64,000 nucleotides of DNA from Christiangramia forsetii KT0803 (GCF_000060345.1 NC_008571.1:1-64000), one strand, 5' to 3'. Counted from the stretch's first letter, positions 9,358-19,085 are shown. Notes: a model not told the origin generated them from the sequence alone. Numbers and translations are program-made.

Positions 9358-12300
9358 ATGAGATTAAAACTAATTTTACTCATTGTTTTTATGGTGCCCA
9401 TAAGCTTTCTTTCGGCACAGGAAATTGAGGTTTCCGGAACCGTAACTACAGCTGAGGAAGGAATGCCTCTTCCTGGTACATCTGTGTTTGTTAAGGGGAC
9501 GAGCAACGGAACATCTACAGATTTTGATGGAAATTATATCCTGCAGAATGTGCCAGAAGATGGCGTATTGGTATTCACTTTTGTGGGATACAAAGAAACG
9601 GAAGTCCCGGTAAACAGTAATACAACAGTAGATGTTGCCTTACAGGCAGATGCGGCATTACTGGACGAAGTCGTTTTAACAGGATACTCCAGGGAAAGAA
9701 AGGTTGATGTTACTGGAGCTATAACGGTGGTGGAAACAGCTCCTATAGAAGGGCAAAGTCGTAGTTCTGGTAATGCCATGCAAGCACTGCAGGGAAGGGT
9801 TCCCGGTCTTTTTGTAGAGAAATCTGGAGATCCTACCGGCGCTAGCAGCAGGGTGCTAATTAGAGGTATAACTACTTTAGGTAATAATGATCCATTATAT
9901 GTAATTGATGGTGTTCCTACTCAGAGACAGGAAGTTTTTTCTTCCCTGAATCCAGATGCTATTGAATCTATTCAGGTACTAAAAGATGCTTCGGCTTCTT
10001 CACTATATGGGGCGAGAGCCGGTAATGGTGTAATCGTTGTTACCACCAAGAATAAAAGCGGACGTGTAGAGAAAGTAAGTGTGAGTTTTAATTCAAATTT
10101 TTCGGTACAGTCAGAAAAACAACAACGCTACGATATGCTTAATGCATTACAGCGAGGTGAGGTTTTATGGAGAGCTTCAGTAAATGATGGGGCTGATCCT
10201 GCTTCAGGATATGGAGAGATCTATAATTTTGACTGGAATATGGATTTTGATAATCCTGTATTGAATAGTGTAACTGTAAGACCGTTTGTGGGGGGCGATG
10301 AAACGGTTCCGGCGGGAGATACGAACTGGCAGGAAGAAACGTATGAAACAGGATATGTTTATAATAATGAACTAACTGTTTCTGCTAATTCTGAAAAATC
10401 ATCATTTCTTGTAAATCTCGGGCATCTCAAGAATACAGGGATTCTTAAATACACCAATTATGAACGTTATACGGCGAAGATCAATGCAAATACAAGCCTG
10501 TTTGAAGACAAGGTGCGTTTTGGTGTAAATACCCAGTTCTCAACTTCAGACGAAACGCTGGCATCTCCCGATGTTGGTAGTGCGCCAACTCCTGGCTTGG
10601 CAATATCCCTTGCCCCAACAATCCCTGTTTATGATATTAATGGAAATTTTGCAGGACCCATTGGAGCCGGATATTCAGATAGAAATAACCCCGTATTGAT
10701 TCAATATTTGAATCGCTGGGATAATGCTGAAAAGAATAATTTCTTCGGAAATATTTATGTTGAAGCAGATCTTCTTGAGAATTTAACTTTTAGATCCAGT
10801 TTTGGTATAGATTTTAGCGATTTCAAAAGAAAAGATATAGAGCCACGCGTAAATAATGGATTTATAACCAGAAGTAATAACAGTCTCACCTTTGATACTA
10901 ATAAATACACCAGTGTAGTTTTTACGAACACACTTAACTATAAGCTGGAATTAGGAGATCATAATTTTGGGGTACTTCTGGGTGTGGAGTCAGTTAAGAA
11001 CGATTTTGATAGAGTGCTTGCAAGAGCTGAAGGTTTTGCCGTAGAAGAAGAATCTTATTTTGTACTGGATGCCGGGACAGGTGCCAGGACTTCAAACGGA
11101 AATTCCTCAGGTAGCCGATTGCTTTCTCAATTCGGTAAAGTAAACTATTCTTTTGATAACAGATATTTAGCTTCTGTGACTGTTCGTAGAGATGGTTCTT
11201 CCAGGTTTGGAAAGAATAATCGATATGGTGTTTTTCCTGCGGTGACTGCAGGTTGGAGGATAAGTAATGAAGATTTTTTGAATGAAAGCGAAATCATTAC
11301 CAATCTTAAGCTAAGAGCAGGTTATGGTGAAGTGGGGAACCAGTCCATTGGGGACCTTGCCAGATTCGGACTTTATGAAGCGAGATACGGGTCTACTCTC
11401 TCTCAATTCACAGGAGGTTTCTTTGAACAATACTATAATGTAGGAACCGCTTATGATATCAATGGAAATAATACGGGAAATTTACCTTCTGGTTTTGTAT
11501 CTGTACAGGCTGAAAATCCGGATCTTAAATGGGAAACCACCAAAGAATGGAACTTTGGGGTGGACTTTGGACTTTTTGATAATAAACTGAGTGGTTCATT
11601 TGATTACTTTACCAGGGAAACAGTAGATATTTTAACCACGCCTCCAATTCCTTCAGTACTTGGAGAAGGTCAGCAGCGGGTTTTAAATGGAGCTACTACG
11701 GAAACCAAAGGTTGGGAGTTTGCCCTTGCCTATACCAATACCTTGGAAAACGGGCTTACTTTTTCGGTTTCAACAAATCTATCTTCTTTCTCAGATGAGA
11801 TTACATTTCTTCCTGAGGAAGTACGCGCAGGATTCTCGGGAACGGCAGAAAACTCCATACTTGGACAATCTCAATTTTCCATATTTGGCTATAGGTCAGA
11901 TGGCTTGTTTCAAAGCCAGGAGGATGTGGATAATTCTCCGGAACAGGTAGGTGCCCGGCCTGGAGGAATTAAGTTTCAAGACCTTAATGGAGATAATGTA
12001 ATAGATACCGACGACCGTGATTTTATAGGAACAACCTTACCAGATCTTGAATATGGTATTAGAGTAGACCTTGGATATAAGAACTGGGATTTTTCAGTAT
12101 TTGGTTCAGGAGTGACGGGAAGGATTGGTCAGGATCCATATATCTTCTGGAACAATTTCGTTCAGGGTAGGGAGAATGCAGGACTTGGTGTGCTTGATGC
12201 ATGGACACCGACAAATACAGATACCGATATTCCCTCTTTATCACTGGCATTTAACGACTTAAGAACTTCCGATTATTTGTACAGGAAAAATTCATATTTC

Positions 12301-12510
12301 AAGATTAGAAATGCGCAATTAGGATATTCTCTTCCGGAGACTCTAATTGAAAGGATAGGTGTTCTGGAAAGCTTCAGAATATATCTCCAGGGAGAAAACC
12401 TGTTTTGGTTTACACCTAATGATTATATAGGATCTGATCCTGAAAGAACCGATGTGAACAGGATTCCTGTACCAACCGTGGTTTCCCTTGGTCTTAACGT
12501 GAATTTTTAA
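9358..12510 (+). CDS. SusC-like TonB-dependent transporter (fructan PUL)
   Basis: The 1050-residue protein has a signal peptide (MRLKLILLIVFMVPISFLSAQ), an N-terminal carboxypeptidase-regulatory-like domain (about 23-95), a plug domain starting near DEVVLTGYSRERKVDVTG and containing LYVIDGVP and GARAGNGVIVVTTK, and a 22-strand outer-membrane barrel ending in VVSLGLNVNF. SusC proteins pair with a SusD lipoprotein to import oligosaccharides using TonB energy. It starts 10 bp after GH32 and its stop lies 3 bp before the susD ORF, so it belongs to the same transcript. Confidence 0.95.
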   Translation: MRLKLILLIVFMVPISFLSAQEIEVSGTVTTAEEGMPLPGTSVFVKGTSNGTSTDFDGNYILQNVPEDGVLVFTFVGYKETEVPVNSNTTVDVALQADAALLDEVVLTGYSRERKVDVTGAITVVETAPIEGQSRSSGNAMQALQGRVPGLFVEKSGDPTGASSRVLIRGITTLGNNDPLYVIDGVPTQRQEVFSSLNPDAIESIQVLKDASASSLYGARAGNGVIVVTTKNKSGRVEKVSVSFNSNFSVQSEKQQRYDMLNALQRGEVLWRASVNDGADPASGYGEIYNFDWNMDFDNPVLNSVTVRPFVGGDETVPAGDTNWQEETYETGYVYNNELTVSANSEKSSFLVNLGHLKNTGILKYTNYERYTAKINANTSLFEDKVRFGVNTQFSTSDETLASPDVGSAPTPGLAISLAPTIPVYDINGNFAGPIGAGYSDRNNPVLIQYLNRWDNAEKNNFFGNIYVEADLLENLTFRSSFGIDFSDFKRKDIEPRVNNGFITRSNNSLTFDTNKYTSVVFTNTLNYKLELGDHNFGVLLGVESVKNDFDRVLARAEGFAVEEESYFVLDAGTGARTSNGNSSGSRLLSQFGKVNYSFDNRYLASVTVRRDGSSRFGKNNRYGVFPAVTAGWRISNEDFLNESEIITNLKLRAGYGEVGNQSIGDLARFGLYEARYGSTLSQFTGGFFEQYYNVGTAYDINGNNTGNLPSGFVSVQAENPDLKWETTKEWNFGVDFGLFDNKLSGSFDYFTRETVDILTTPPIPSVLGEGQQRVLNGATTETKGWEFALAYTNTLENGLTFSVSTNLSSFSDEITFLPEEVRAGFSGTAENSILGQSQFSIFGYRSDGLFQSQEDVDNSPEQVGARPGGIKFQDLNGDNVIDTDDRDFIGTTLPDLEYGIRVDLGYKNWDFSVFGSGVTGRIGQDPYIFWNNFVQGRENAGLGVLDAWTPTNTDTDIPSLSLAFNDLRTSDYLYRKNSYFKIRNAQLGYSLPETLIERIGVLESFRIYLQGENLFWFTPNDYIGSDPERTDVNRIPVPTVVSLGLNVNF

Positions 12511-12513
12511 AAA

Positions 12514-14265
12514 ATGACAATCATGAAAAATATAAAATACATCATAACAGCACTATTGCTTTCAAGTTTATTAACATCCTGTTCTGAAGATTTTCTGGAA
12601 TATGAACCGGAAGGAGTTCTTTCCAATGAAAATGTAGCCACTGCTGAAAATGCTGAATCCCTTGTGATTGCCGCATATGCAGGAATTGCCAATGACGATA
12701 TGATTGGCCCATTAACTCATATGTGGGTGTATGGAAGCGTTCGCTCTGATGATTCTTATAAAGGCGGGGGAGGTCGCGGCGATGTTGGTGAAGTAGATAG
12801 ATATGAACAATATTATCTAACGGTTCCAGATCAGGGAGAATTAATGGCTCCAAGAACCTGGACAAACTATTATAAAGCTATTTCCAGGATAAATTTTGCT
12901 CTCAGAGTAATCAATGATATACCTGAAACCGAATATGATCAAAAAACTATCCGTCAGGCAGAATTAAAATTCCTCAGAGGTCACTGTCACTTTATGCTAA
13001 AAAGAATCTTCAAAAAGATTCCGTACATCACTGAAGACCTTTCACAGGATGAAGCTGCAGAAATCGGAAATGATCTTCCGAATCAGGAATTATGGAATAT
13101 GATCGCTAATGATTTTCTATTTGCTTATAATAATTTGCCTCAGGCTCAAGAGGCAGTTGGTCGAGCTGATAGGAATGCCGCCGCGGCCTATCTTGCTAAA
13201 ACCAGGTTATATCAGGCTTATGTGCAGGATGAAAATAATCAGGTAATCAATATAAATGCTTCTATGCTGGAGGAAGTGATAGATTATGCTAACGAGGTTA
13301 CCGGAAGTCTTGAACCTGATTATGCGAATAATTTTCTTGTGGAATTTGAAAACGGTCCCGAGTCTATCTGGGCAGCTCAATTTTCGATTAATGATGGAAC
13401 AAGAGTTGGAAGGGTAAGTTTTGTTACAGGATTAAATTCTCCACATGGTACTGGTCTTTATGGATGTTGCGGATTCCATCTCGCCAGCCAGAATATGGTG
13501 AATGCTTTTAAAACTGACTCTAACGGATTGCCTCTTTTAGACTCTTTCAATGATTCAGATATTTTGAATAACGTTCAGGAAGATGGTACAGTAGCAGTTT
13601 CTTCTGGCTTGACAGTAGATCCTAGATTAGATCATACGGTGGGTGTTCCTGGCAGACCCTTTAAATATAGAAATACGGTAAATGAACAGGGCGATATGAT
13701 ATATAAGTTTAGTTGGGCAAGAGATCCCGGTGTTTATGGTTTCTTCGGAAATATGAAAGAGCAACAAGCTCCAGATTGTTCCTGTTATGTAAAAGAAGGC
13801 CCGTTTGTAGGGACATCGAGAAATGTGATATTTATTAGATATGCAGATGTTTTACTATTTAAAGCAGAAGCACTAATTCAATTAGATAGATTCGAAGAAG
13901 CAGTTCCTTTAATTAACGAAGTACGGGAAAGAGCAGCAGCAAGTACTCAAAAACCTGTAGATGCCGGAGCTTCCGACATATATAGTGTTGGATTATATAA
14001 TTCTTTTCCAAGTAAAGAAGTTGCCTGGAAAGCACTTAAGTTCGAGAGAAGACTTGAATTTGGAATGGAAGGCCCAAGATTTTTTGACCTTGTAAGATGG
14101 GGAGAAGCTGAGGAAACCCTGAACGCTTACCTTGATGAAGAAAAAACCAAAAGAGACTTTTTAGCCAATGCTATCTTTACTGCCGGGAGGGATGAATATT
14201 ATCCAATCCCACAACGTGAGATCGATTTTACCGGGGGACTATATGAACAGAACCCTGGGTATTAA
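12514..14265 (+). CDS. SusD-like surface glycan-binding lipoprotein (fructan PUL)
   Basis: A lipoprotein signal (lipobox LLTSC) leads a RagB/SusD protein. Landmarks are the N-terminal EDFLEYEPEG, the TPR-like ISRINFALRVIND helix, RHCHFMLKR-type helix near residue 150 (here FLRGHCHFMLK) and the C-terminal RRLEFGMEGPRFFDLVRWGEA and YYPIPQREID. It forms the lid of the SusC barrel and captures fructan at the cell surface. A second in-frame ATG at 12523 gives a signal peptide of more usual length and may be the true start. A terminator follows. Confidence 0.93.
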   Translation: MTIMKNIKYIITALLLSSLLTSCSEDFLEYEPEGVLSNENVATAENAESLVIAAYAGIANDDMIGPLTHMWVYGSVRSDDSYKGGGGRGDVGEVDRYEQYYLTVPDQGELMAPRTWTNYYKAISRINFALRVINDIPETEYDQKTIRQAELKFLRGHCHFMLKRIFKKIPYITEDLSQDEAAEIGNDLPNQELWNMIANDFLFAYNNLPQAQEAVGRADRNAAAAYLAKTRLYQAYVQDENNQVININASMLEEVIDYANEVTGSLEPDYANNFLVEFENGPESIWAAQFSINDGTRVGRVSFVTGLNSPHGTGLYGCCGFHLASQNMVNAFKTDSNGLPLLDSFNDSDILNNVQEDGTVAVSSGLTVDPRLDHTVGVPGRPFKYRNTVNEQGDMIYKFSWARDPGVYGFFGNMKEQQAPDCSCYVKEGPFVGTSRNVIFIRYADVLLFKAEALIQLDRFEEAVPLINEVRERAAASTQKPVDAGASDIYSVGLYNSFPSKEVAWKALKFERRLEFGMEGPRFFDLVRWGEAEETLNAYLDEEKTKRDFLANAIFTAGRDEYYPIPQREIDFTGGLYEQNPGY

Positions 14266-14286
14266 TTTTATTTTTGTTTGAATTTG

Positions 14287-14318
14287 AAAAAACACGGAGT
14301 CTATGCTTCGTGTTTTTT
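14287..14318 (+). terminator. Terminator after the fructan operon
   Basis: Arms ACACGGAG and CTTCGTGT (one G-T pair) flank a 6-nt loop, with an A run before and TTTTTT after, 22 bp past the susD stop. It ends the MFS-GH32-susC-susD transcript ahead of the fructokinase. Confidence 0.7.
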
Positions 14319-14365
14319 GTTAACTAATCCCCAAAACCTATTAGGTTACTAAATTTTCTTTAAAT

Positions 14366-14373
14366 TAAATTTG
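14366..14373 (+). promoter_or_regulatory. Possible -7 element for the fructokinase gene
   Basis: TAAATTTG matches TAnnTTTG and ends 13 bp before the fructokinase ATG. No clear TTG lies at the -33 position, so this may be an activator-dependent promoter or a chance match. If used, the 5' leader would be only a few bases long. Confidence 0.3.
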
Positions 14374-14386
14374 TAATTTAAAACTC

Positions 14387-15280
14387 ATGACAAAAAAAAT
14401 AAAAGCGGTTTGTTTTGGAGAGATCCTTTACGACGTATTTCCCGATATGGAAAGAATTGGTGGTGCACCATTAAATGTAGCCAGCCGTCTAAGTAGTATG
14501 GGAATAGATACTGAAATGATTAGTAAAGTTGGTGTTGATGATAAAGGAAACGAATTGCTGAGCTATCTAAGTTCAAGGAATATAGAAACCGGTAATATTT
14601 TAAAGGATGAAGACCATCCTACGGGGATGGTAAAGGTGAACCTTTCAGATGGTGGTTCGGCGACTTACGATATTACTTATCCTTCTGCCTGGGATAAGAT
14701 AGAACTTACTAAAACCATGGAGAATTCGGTTGAAAATTCAGATGCATTTATATTCGGAAGTTTGGTGTGCCGCGATGAGGTAAGCAGAAAAACCTTGTTT
14801 GAACTTATTCCAAAGGCAACCTACCGTGTGCTGGATTTCAATTTGCGACCTCCGCACTATTCAAAAGGCCTCATTTTAGAACTGATCCAACATGCTGAAT
14901 TTATCAAATTCAATGATGATGAGCTTTTTGAGATCGCAGATTTAATGGGATCCCCGTATAATTCTCTCGAGCAAAATCTTTTATTTATGGCAGTGAAATC
15001 GAATGCAGAAACTATTTGCGTAACCAAAGGCAGGCACGGAGCGGTTTTAATGCATGATAAAAAACTATATTATAATTCAGGATATAAAGTTAAGGTGAAA
15101 GATACCGTAGGTGCGGGCGATTCGTTCCTGGGCACTTTACTGGCTAAATTATTACAAGAAGAAAAACCACAGCAGGCACTAGATATGGCTTGCGCTGTAG
15201 GAGCATTGGTCGCAGCTAAAGAAGGCGCGAACCCTGAACTTTCTAACGAACTTATCAATACCTTCATAAATCCTGTGTAA
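14387..15280 (+). CDS. PfkB-family fructokinase
   Basis: The 297-residue cytoplasmic kinase has GEILYDVFPD and RIGGAPLNVASRL at the N-terminus (substrate site and PfkB signature 1) and DTVGAGDSF at residues 239-247, with the catalytic base Asp245 in GAGD. The GGAPxNVA pattern is typical of ribokinase-fold fructokinases. It would make fructose 6-phosphate from fructose brought in by the adjacent porter. It sits after a terminator, so it probably has its own promoter, but it belongs functionally to the fructan locus. Confidence 0.9.
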   Translation: MTKKIKAVCFGEILYDVFPDMERIGGAPLNVASRLSSMGIDTEMISKVGVDDKGNELLSYLSSRNIETGNILKDEDHPTGMVKVNLSDGGSATYDITYPSAWDKIELTKTMENSVENSDAFIFGSLVCRDEVSRKTLFELIPKATYRVLDFNLRPPHYSKGLILELIQHAEFIKFNDDELFEIADLMGSPYNSLEQNLLFMAVKSNAETICVTKGRHGAVLMHDKKLYYNSGYKVKVKDTVGAGDSFLGTLLAKLLQEEKPQQALDMACAVGALVAAKEGANPELSNELINTFINPV

Positions 15281-15327
15281 TTTTAAATTTCTTATCTGGA
15301 AAAATCGAATTCAAAGAACGGGAATAA

Positions 15328-15654
15328 ATGAACTGGATCTTACTCATTATTGCAGGTTGCTTTGAGGTGGCATTTGCGGCATGCCTGGGCAAGGCTAAAG
15401 AAGCCACCGGAATGGAAGCAACTTATTGGTACATAGGTTTTGTTATATGTCTTGCGATAAGCATGTTGCTATTGGTCAAGGTAACGCAGGTATTACCAAT
15501 AGGAACGGCCTATGCGGTTTGGACCGGAATTGGTGCGGTTGGAACTGTGCTAATAGGAATTCTGGTTTTCAATGAGCCAGCGACCTTTTGGAGAATGTTC
15601 TTTATAAGTACTTTAATAGCATCTGTGGTAGGCTTGAAGGTAGTTTCAAATTAG
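15328..15654 (+). CDS. SMR family exporter, SugE/Gdx-like
   Basis: This 108-residue, four-helix protein has the SMR proton-coupling glutamate (Glu13 in AGCFEVAFA) and a helix-3 segment IGTAYAVWTGIGAVGT that resembles SugE/Gdx guanidinium exporters more than EmrE-type drug exporters (which read LAIAYAIWSGVG). The residue after EVA, usually Trp in Gdx, is Phe here, so specificity is uncertain. SMR proteins work as antiparallel dimers. A single gene implies a homodimer, unless a partner lies elsewhere. It follows the fructokinase by 47 bp but has no obvious link to fructan use. Confidence 0.8.
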   Translation: MNWILLIIAGCFEVAFAACLGKAKEATGMEATYWYIGFVICLAISMLLLVKVTQVLPIGTAYAVWTGIGAVGTVLIGILVFNEPATFWRMFFISTLIASVVGLKVVSN

Positions 15655-15742
15655 AGTCTATATATCAGTAAACTTTAATTTAGAGCAGACCGTTGAGTGT
15701 TTGTTTTTTTAATGATAGATTTACTACTCCAATTTAGCCCAA

Positions 15743-16597
15743 ATGAATTCCAATATTGATGGATGGCAGCGAGTTTTGCTGCTAATTATTCCTTATTTCT
15801 TTATCGTAGGTATTTTTCAATTTACAGGGGCTATGATTTCTGGAGTAGATTATACTGCAGCATCTTATACTAAAACCTCTTATCAGCAATTAATAATTTC
15901 CTGTTTCAACCTGCTAGGCCATTTTGTGCTCTTATGGATATTTGTGAAATATGTAGATAGGGAAAGAATCATAGATCTGGGTTTTCAGTTAAAAAACAGA
16001 CTTAAAGACTTTCATTTTGGGTTTTTACTAGGATTTGGCATTATTCTCATGGGCTTTCTCTTTTTATGGGGTTTTGATGAAATAAATATCACAGGTGTAA
16101 ATTTCGATCTAACCGAGCTATTCATTTCTATTGCTGTGTTTGCCATAGTAGCTATTGTAGAGGAAGCACTTTTTAGAGGATATATTCTAAGAAATCTTAT
16201 GCTAAGTATGAATAAGTACCTGGCTTTAGTTATATCAGCAGTTATATTTGCAATAATGCATGGGGCGAATCCAAATATATCTGCGTTTGCAATTTTTCAA
16301 CTATTTCTTGCGGGGGGATTTCTCGGACTTTCTTATATCTATACCAAGAATCTTTGGTTTCCAATCGCATTGCATTTTAGCTGGAACCTCGTTCAAACGT
16401 TAATTGGTTTTAATGTAAGCGGACAGGATTTTTATTCAATAATAGAATTGAGAATAAATGAAGCAAATATTTGGAATGGTGGAAATTTTGGTTTTGAGAC
16501 CTCGGTTCTATCAACTGTAGCACAAATCATCTTTATTATCTGGATCTATTTCTACTTCAGGAAAGAGAGCTTTGAAGGAAATCAGCTGGCCGAATAA
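15743..16597 (+). CDS. CPBP (CAAX/ABI) family intramembrane metalloprotease
   Basis: This multi-helix membrane protein has the three CPBP motifs: EEALFRG with Glu140, Glu141 and Arg145, a histidine at 173 in FAIMHG, and HFSWN with His211 and Asn215. These residues form the glutamate/histidine active site of the Rce1-like family. Members cleave prenylated proteins, process peptides or confer bacteriocin immunity; no target can be inferred here. It stands alone on the plus strand, converging on the GT2 gene across a repeat-hairpin. Confidence 0.85.
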   Translation: MNSNIDGWQRVLLLIIPYFFIVGIFQFTGAMISGVDYTAASYTKTSYQQLIISCFNLLGHFVLLWIFVKYVDRERIIDLGFQLKNRLKDFHFGFLLGFGIILMGFLFLWGFDEINITGVNFDLTELFISIAVFAIVAIVEEALFRGYILRNLMLSMNKYLALVISAVIFAIMHGANPNISAFAIFQLFLAGGFLGLSYIYTKNLWFPIALHFSWNLVQTLIGFNVSGQDFYSIIELRINEANIWNGGNFGFETSVLSTVAQIIFIIWIYFYFRKESFEGNQLAE

Positions 16598-16747
16598 ATA
16601 CAGGATGCTACATTTTTCATCCATAATTCTAAAATTGAATGAATGATGAAAAGTAATAGGATTTGATGAATATTGCCTTTATTCTGAACTTAGTTCAGTT
16701 AACCTAATGCATACCTTCTGAATATTATCGAATAGGGGAAATAAAAA

Positions 16748-16820
16748 GAAGCTGTCTCAAAATTCTATTTTTTGTCAGGCTGAAATAGCATGACAAATTT
16801 CAAATTTTTGGGACAGCTTC
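16748..16820. terminator. Nested inverted-repeat hairpin, probable bidirectional terminator / dispersed repeat
   Basis: Outer arms GAAGCTGTCTCAAAA (16748-16762) and TTTTGGGACAGCTTC (16806-16820) pair over 15 bp with one G-T. An inner pair TTTGTCA/TGACAAA extends the stem. It lies between the convergent CPBP and GT2 genes, where a bidirectional terminator is expected. The ends resemble short inverted repeats of a small mobile element, but no transposase is present. Confidence 0.55.
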
Positions 16821-16845
16821 CTATATTTCAATCTTTATAAAAGCC

Positions 16846-18255
16846 TTATTTTTTAACGCTTAGTTCCCTGGTTAACCAACCACTTTTACTCGCAGTTGCA
16901 ATAGCATAAGGGGTGATCCAGAACAATCCGAATGTATATAAAATGCTATAAGTATATGCCCAGAATGATTCAGTAGACTTATATCTTTTGGCATAGAACA
17001 AAGCCGGGAAACTAGAAAATATAAATATGCTGAGTAGGGTAGAGCTTATAAAAAGTACAGGCTTTGAAACTACAAAGAAGAGCATTAAGAAAATTAATGG
17101 ATAACTCATAATGATCTTGAGAAACTGATTAATGAATAGAAGCCGGGATCCGATTTTTGAACCCTCCCTGAAATTAGTAAATACATATTTAGACATGGCA
17201 ATATTCTCACGAACATTACTTCTGCCCCAGCGAATAAACATTTTATAAAGTCCGCTATATTGTTCAGGAACATTGGTATAAGCGTAGGCGTTTCGTTGAA
17301 ACAATACATGATTCCCGCGTTTTAAGATCATATTGGTCATGGCTCTGTCTTCACCAATATCGGAGGCCTGTCCCATAAAGGTCTGGTTGATCCATTCCGG
17401 CAGACATTCAAAAACGGCTGTTCTGCGATAAGCTGCCAGCGCGCCCGGAGTACAAAGTACAGATTCCAAAGTGCTTTCTGCGGAACGCATAAATTCAAAA
17501 CTCAGGACAAAGTTTACATTGAGCATTTTAGGAAGCAAAGCTTTCTGGTTGTTCAAAACCCTGATGTTTCCTGCAACCGCCCCACATTTTTCATTAAGTA
17601 TGAAAGGACTAACCAAATTTCTTAAAGTATCTTCATTTACGACCGAATCACTATCAACAGTCACAAAAACTTCCCCTGTTCCCAAGTTAAATCCGCGGTA
17701 TAAAGCATGGCGTTTTCCTTTATTTTCAGGCTGTTGATAAATAGCTACTCGATCGCCCAGAATTTTCTTCGCCTCCTTCATCCAGTGCCAGGTATCATCT
17801 TTACTACCATCATCTATGGCCAGTAATTGAAGTTTTTGCTCAGGATATTCACTTGCCGCAAGGCTCATTAAGGTAGCATAAACCTGCTTGCCCTCATTAT
17901 AGGCCGGGACAATAACGGTACAGGAAGGCAGTTTTTCATCACTTACAGATTTAATAGGCTTATACCGAAAATAGAGATAGAGATTGTAAACAAAGAAACC
18001 TGCTCTATATACAAATAATGCACCTGCGATCATGGCAAAAATGAATCCCCAGGTAGTGCTCATCCTTTCCATATTATAGGCTGAAAAGTCGCTCTGTAGG
18101 TGGAATACCAAAAAAGCAGCTCCAATCATTAAAATAAATGTGCTGAGCAAAACAATGATACCCCAGATGTTTTTGGGATTTTTTATAGGTTGAAAATTTT
18201 TAGAAGGAATAGCTTCTGAAATATTTTTAGTTGAGTTATCAAAACCTGAATTCAT
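16846..18255 (-). CDS. Membrane family 2 glycosyltransferase (processive, NodC/PgaC-like)
   Basis: Domains: two N-terminal membrane helices (about 32-53 and 70-90), a GT-A catalytic domain (about 110-345) and two to three C-terminal helices. Motifs are VIVPAYNEG (115-122), IDDG with Asp148/149, DSDS with Asp201/203, GEDRAM with catalytic Asp303, and an RW pair at 342-343 in place of the full QxxRW. This is the plan of processive beta-polysaccharide synthases (chitin-oligosaccharide, hyaluronan, poly-GlcNAc). The product is unknown: no deacetylase, export or other exopolysaccharide gene is nearby. Confidence 0.85.
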   Translation of the reverse strand: MNSGFDNSTKNISEAIPSKNFQPIKNPKNIWGIIVLLSTFILMIGAAFLVFHLQSDFSAYNMERMSTTWGFIFAMIAGALFVYRAGFFVYNLYLYFRYKPIKSVSDEKLPSCTVIVPAYNEGKQVYATLMSLAASEYPEQKLQLLAIDDGSKDDTWHWMKEAKKILGDRVAIYQQPENKGKRHALYRGFNLGTGEVFVTVDSDSVVNEDTLRNLVSPFILNEKCGAVAGNIRVLNNQKALLPKMLNVNFVLSFEFMRSAESTLESVLCTPGALAAYRRTAVFECLPEWINQTFMGQASDIGEDRAMTNMILKRGNHVLFQRNAYAYTNVPEQYSGLYKMFIRWGRSNVRENIAMSKYVFTNFREGSKIGSRLLFINQFLKIIMSYPLIFLMLFFVVSKPVLFISSTLLSIFIFSSFPALFYAKRYKSTESFWAYTYSILYTFGLFWITPYAIATASKSGWLTRELSVKK

Positions 18256-18834
18256 ATAATCGGATTAAATTCTTATTGAATATTCCTTTAGCAAGCCGTA
18301 TGCCAGTGTTTATTAGCGTTGATTACTAGATGTTTTTAGAAAGTTGTCTAGCAAAACTGTGTAATATTTCGCCATTTATGTCGCTAATGGGAATTTATTC
18401 TCGGTATAATTATTCAATAGTGACAGTTCTAATAACTCCTAAAACTATTTGCTTTAAGGTCTTTCAAAATCTTTTAATTTTGGATTCTTTGGTGCGGTAA
18501 CTTTATAATTCATTGTAAAAAAGTAGATTTTGTGAAGATCCAGAAAGACAAAAGTTTCCTTTCTTCCTTTAAGAGCATTAATCCTCAAAAGCTTAGTCAC
18601 TAAATCCTATATTTCGATTAATATTCAGGTATTGAGTGGTCTGTTGTTTCTGTTTCTAAGGCAACTGTTATCTTTGTATAGACTTTTTCAGCTTACTATA
18701 AGAAAGAAAAAATATTAATATTTTAAGCCTTCCCCAATTTTTTAAGTATTTTTGCTATCAAATTCAGGTCGTTACCTCCCAAAATGCCAACCCTATTCCG
18801 CATGTAGATTGTAAAGACTTTTAAACATTTTACC
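18256..18834. other. 579-bp intergenic region
   Basis: AT-rich with no convincing reading frame. It separates the leftward GT2 gene from the rightward 61-residue membrane protein. The only sites I can support are a TTG (18644-18646) / TATCTTTG (18669-18676) promoter pair facing the small gene, and a second TATTTTTG at 18747-18754 with no matching upstream element. Confidence 0.5.
18644..18676 (+). promoter_or_regulatory. Candidate promoter for the 61-residue membrane protein
   Basis: TTG, 22 bp, then TATCTTTG fits the TTG / TAnnTTTG pattern. The implied transcript would have a leader of about 150 nt before the ATG at 18835. Confidence 0.4.
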
Positions 18835-19020
18835 ATGAATAAGGTGCGGATCATAGGTATAGCTGCCACTATTAGCGGTGTTCTTATTGGATATTTTTTT
18901 AATCGAACAGAGGTTCATCTACTTTCGGGAATCCTTATCGGGCTCGGTATTGGATGGATTATATCCGGCAGGTTTATTGTAAATGGCGATACCGGATTCA
19001 GAAAATCGAGATTAAGGTAG
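18835..19020 (+). CDS. Small two-helix membrane protein
   Basis: A 61-residue protein with two hydrophobic, Gly-rich segments (about 5-21 and 28-47), basic ends (C-terminus FRKSRLR) and a central Arg-Thr-Glu loop. The ATG follows an A/T-rich leader and a candidate promoter. No family recognised. The composition and clean helix pattern suggest a real gene rather than noise. Confidence 0.5.
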   Translation: MNKVRIIGIAATISGVLIGYFFNRTEVHLLSGILIGLGIGWIISGRFIVNGDTGFRKSRLR

Positions 19021-19085
19021 AAAGAGGTTTCCAGTCCTGAAGACTGTATTTCAATTTAGGAGTGTAGTCAAAAGAAATTCATTGC

